DNA of 7,113 bases from assembly GCA_029884515.1 (NCBI GenBank), contig JAOUHR010000094.1:1-7113 (forward strand), written 5' to 3'. Below, in pieces: positions 5,600 through 7,113 of the stretch. Source of the DNA: Gemmatimonadota bacterium. Lineage in GTDB: Bacteria; Gemmatimonadota; Gemmatimonadetes; Gemmatimonadales; Gemmatimonadaceae. Each line of letters starts with the position of its first letter. The first letter of the stretch is position 1. The position numbers and the translations under genes were made by a program. The notes under the pieces are model-generated. The model searched no databases, was not told where the DNA came from, and was given only the letters and a program-made list of their open reading frames with translations.

Positions 5600-7113
5600 A
5601 TGCGGCCACCTACCATCGTGCGCCTCACCTCCTTCGGTCGCCTTTCCTGTCTCGTACTCCTCGTCGCTTGCGTGGACGAGGCGTTCGGGCCGGGCAGCTA
5701 CGACCCCGCGATCCTCAGAGTGGCGGTGACGCTTCCCGCGGGCACGCCTTCGGTCTGGGAACCCGTTGGCGAGACGCTCTACGTCTCCGTCCGGCGCGCG
5801 GGGCGCGTGGAACCGATCGCGCAGACGGCGCTGCTGATCACCGGCGCGACGGAGTTGAATGTCGACGTCCCCCTGAGCCAGGCCGTCGAACGGTTCGTGG
5901 CCACGGCCGAGGTCCGGTACGGCGCCTCGCTGCTCTTCCTTGCGTTCGACGTCGTGCAGCTGACCCCGGGGCTCGACACGGCGGTCACCCTCGTGTCGCG
6001 GTACGTGGGCCCCGGCGCGGGAGCCGTTACGTACGCGCTCGGCGCGCGCGACACGACGCTCCAGCCGGGCGACACAGCCAGTCTCGTGCCCCTGGTGCAG
6101 GACTCGCTCGGCCAGACGATCCCGAACGTACCGGTCCGATACGTCGCGAGCCGGCCCACGCTCGTCGAAGTGGACACGAGCGGATTGCTCACGGCGCTGC
6201 CGGGAACCCTCGATACGGCGCGAGTGACCGGCTACCTGCCGATGGGACTGACGAGCGCGATCGTGCTCAGTGTGACGACGGGTGACCCGCCGCCGCCGAC
6301 CAAGCGATGGGTCGGGGGCCGTCCTGGCGCGCCGAACTCGTGGTCCGAGCCCGACAACTGGTCTCCCGTCGGCGTTCCGGGGATCACGGACACGGTGATC
6401 GTGGAGAGCAGCGCGTTCGATCCCGTGCTCACGGCCTCGGCAACGGTTGCCCGGCTGCGGATCACCGGAGGCAGCCTCACGCTGAGCGGTCATACGCTGG
6501 TCGTGACCGGGAACTTCAGCACCGAGGGGGCCGTTGGCGGCGGGGCGCTCGTCATGCAGGACCCAAGCGACACGCTCCGCGTGTCGGGCAGCGCGCTGTT
6601 CGCGGGCCAGCCGGGCGCCGGAATGAGCGATGGCGTGCTCATCGTGCGCGGCGACCTGGACATCCCGGACATCGGCGGTGGAACAGGGTTCGCCGCGAGC
6701 GACGACCATCGCACCGTGCTCAATGGGTCACAGGCGCAGCGCCTCTCCGTCGGCAGCGGGAACTCCGGCGGCGCCCAGTTCGGCCATCTCGAGATCGCCA
6801 ACACGGCGGGTCGTGTCCTGATCGGCGGCGAGCAGCGGATCACGGTGACTCGCCTCCTTCGCATCTCCACACCGGTCACGATCGACAACGGCAGCGGCGG
6901 AAATGGCGACGTGATCCTTGAAGTCGGCGACAGCCTCGTCATGGTGGCGGGAAGTCGTCTCACGGTCGTCGAGCTGTCGCTCAACGGCGGCATGGCGGTG
7001 GCCGGCGCGTTCGCACCGCAGGCCGGTGGCAGCTTCCGTGTGCGCTTCGGCGGCAGCGGTCAACGGATCCAGTCCGGACTCGACTACCGCGACGTGGAGA
7101 TCAACGGCGACGC
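5600..7113 (+). CDS. Secreted lipoprotein with Ig-like domain and beta-helix-like repeats (partial, 3' end outside window)
   Basis: The frame is open for 504 codons to the window edge without a stop, with strong GC-ending codon bias. Residues 1-24 form a lipoprotein signal peptide (LSCLVLLVAC, lipobox LVAC, Cys24). Val25 at +2 would allow outer-membrane sorting. Residues about 145-228 resemble a bacterial Ig-like Big_2 domain: LQPGDTASLVPLVQDSLGQ, then VEVDTSGLLTALPGT. A PPPP linker leads to WVGG (237-240) and DNWSPVGVPGITDTVIV (252-268), a pattern common at the start of beta-helical or autotransporter-like passenger regions. Gly/Ser/Thr-rich short beta strands follow. It probably acts at the cell surface; no enzymatic motif is visible, and the function is unknown. 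It starts 71 bases from the divergent sigma gene. There is no Shine-Dalgarno before ATG 5600; GTG 5618 is an alternative start that still keeps a signal peptide. Confidence 0.85.
   Translation, partial: MRPPTIVRLTSFGRLSCLVLLVACVDEAFGPGSYDPAILRVAVTLPAGTPSVWEPVGETLYVSVRRAGRVEPIAQTALLITGATELNVDVPLSQAVERFVATAEVRYGASLLFLAFDVVQLTPGLDTAVTLVSRYVGPGAGAVTYALGARDTTLQPGDTASLVPLVQDSLGQTIPNVPVRYVASRPTLVEVDTSGLLTALPGTLDTARVTGYLPMGLTSAIVLSVTTGDPPPPTKRWVGGRPGAPNSWSEPDNWSPVGVPGITDTVIVESSAFDPVLTASATVARLRITGGSLTLSGHTLVVTGNFSTEGAVGGGALVMQDPSDTLRVSGSALFAGQPGAGMSDGVLIVRGDLDIPDIGGGTGFAASDDHRTVLNGSQAQRLSVGSGNSGGAQFGHLEIANTAGRVLIGGEQRITVTRLLRISTPVTIDNGSGGNGDVILEVGDSLVMVAGSRLTVVELSLNGGMAVAGAFAPQAGGSFRVRFGGSGQRIQSGLDYRDVEINGD
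6713..7111 (+). repeat. Two diverged beta-strand repeat units within the surface lipoprotein
   Basis: Residues 372-404 read TVLNGSQAQRLSVGS... then FGHLEIANTAG. Residues 479-504 read FRVRFGGSGQRIQSG... then YRDVEINGD. Both show hydrophobic strand, (N/G)GS, QR(L/I), Gly, then aromatic-x-x-(L/V)EI. This is the usual look of surface proteins with a stacked beta-helix repeat. The two units are about 108 residues apart and too diverged to be seen at DNA level. The window edge cuts the second unit, so more copies may follow. Confidence 0.45.

Noticed and set aside
5529..5609. Upstream ATG at 5609 as start of the sigma factor
   Set aside because: The added 27 residues have no sigma-factor character and would cover the best promoter. 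ATG 5528 has a suitably spaced GAGGG.
4966..6285. A 439-codon plus-strand open frame crossing the sigma gene, the divergent promoter region and the lipoprotein start
   Set aside because: Its translation is Arg/Ser-rich low-complexity sequence, it is antisense to a clear ECF sigma factor and out of frame with the signal peptide of the lipoprotein.
5525..6709. A 394-codon minus-strand open frame antisense to the surface lipoprotein
   Set aside because: It shows no domain pattern, whereas the plus-strand frame has a signal peptide, an Ig-like domain and GC-ending codon bias.
1..7113. CRISPR array, tRNA, rRNA, insertion sequence or attachment site
   Set aside because: No regularly spaced repeats, no tRNA-like fold or CCA end, no transposase motifs and no terminal inverted repeats were seen. 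All gaps between genes are under 80 bases.

Overview
The window is very GC-rich and almost fully coding. GC-biased third codon positions, an ECF sigma/zinc-binding anti-sigma pair, a CHAT-TPR lipoprotein and a surface lipoprotein with an Ig-like domain all suggest a Gram-negative environmental bacterium. The style fits Gemmatimonadota or a similar high-GC phylum; this placement is inferred from style, not from a marker gene.

Layout. (1) Positions 2-91 hold the last codons of an unidentified plus-strand gene. (2) Positions 155-1675 (+) encode a complete bifunctional glutamate formimidoyltransferase/formimidoyl-THF cyclodeaminase (FtcD), which feeds the histidine-derived one-carbon unit into folate. 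(3) After a 40-base convergent gap, a minus-strand operon reads leftward from about 5528 to 1716. Its genes are an ECF sigma factor (5528-4962), a one-pass membrane anti-sigma factor with a cytoplasmic zinc-binding domain and a periplasmic fibronectin-III-like domain (4930-4343), and an 876-residue lipoprotein with about ten TPR-like helical repeats and a C-terminal CHAT caspase-like protease domain (4346-1716). (4) From 5600 to the window end (+), divergent from the sigma gene, runs a large secreted lipoprotein with an Ig-like (Big_2-type) domain and beta-helix-like repeats. It is cut off by the window edge.

The most interesting part is the three-gene operon. The CHAT protein keeps both catalytic residues (His748, Cys788). 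It carries a lipobox signal peptide with Asp at +2, and its GTG start overlaps the anti-sigma stop. This points to a periplasmic, probably inner-membrane-anchored caspase-like protease made together with a membrane anti-sigma factor. A testable model is that the CHAT lipoprotein cleaves or senses the periplasmic domain of the anti-sigma factor and so releases the sigma factor. The divergent surface lipoprotein would be a candidate target. The sequence shows the parts and their arrangement; the regulatory link is inference.
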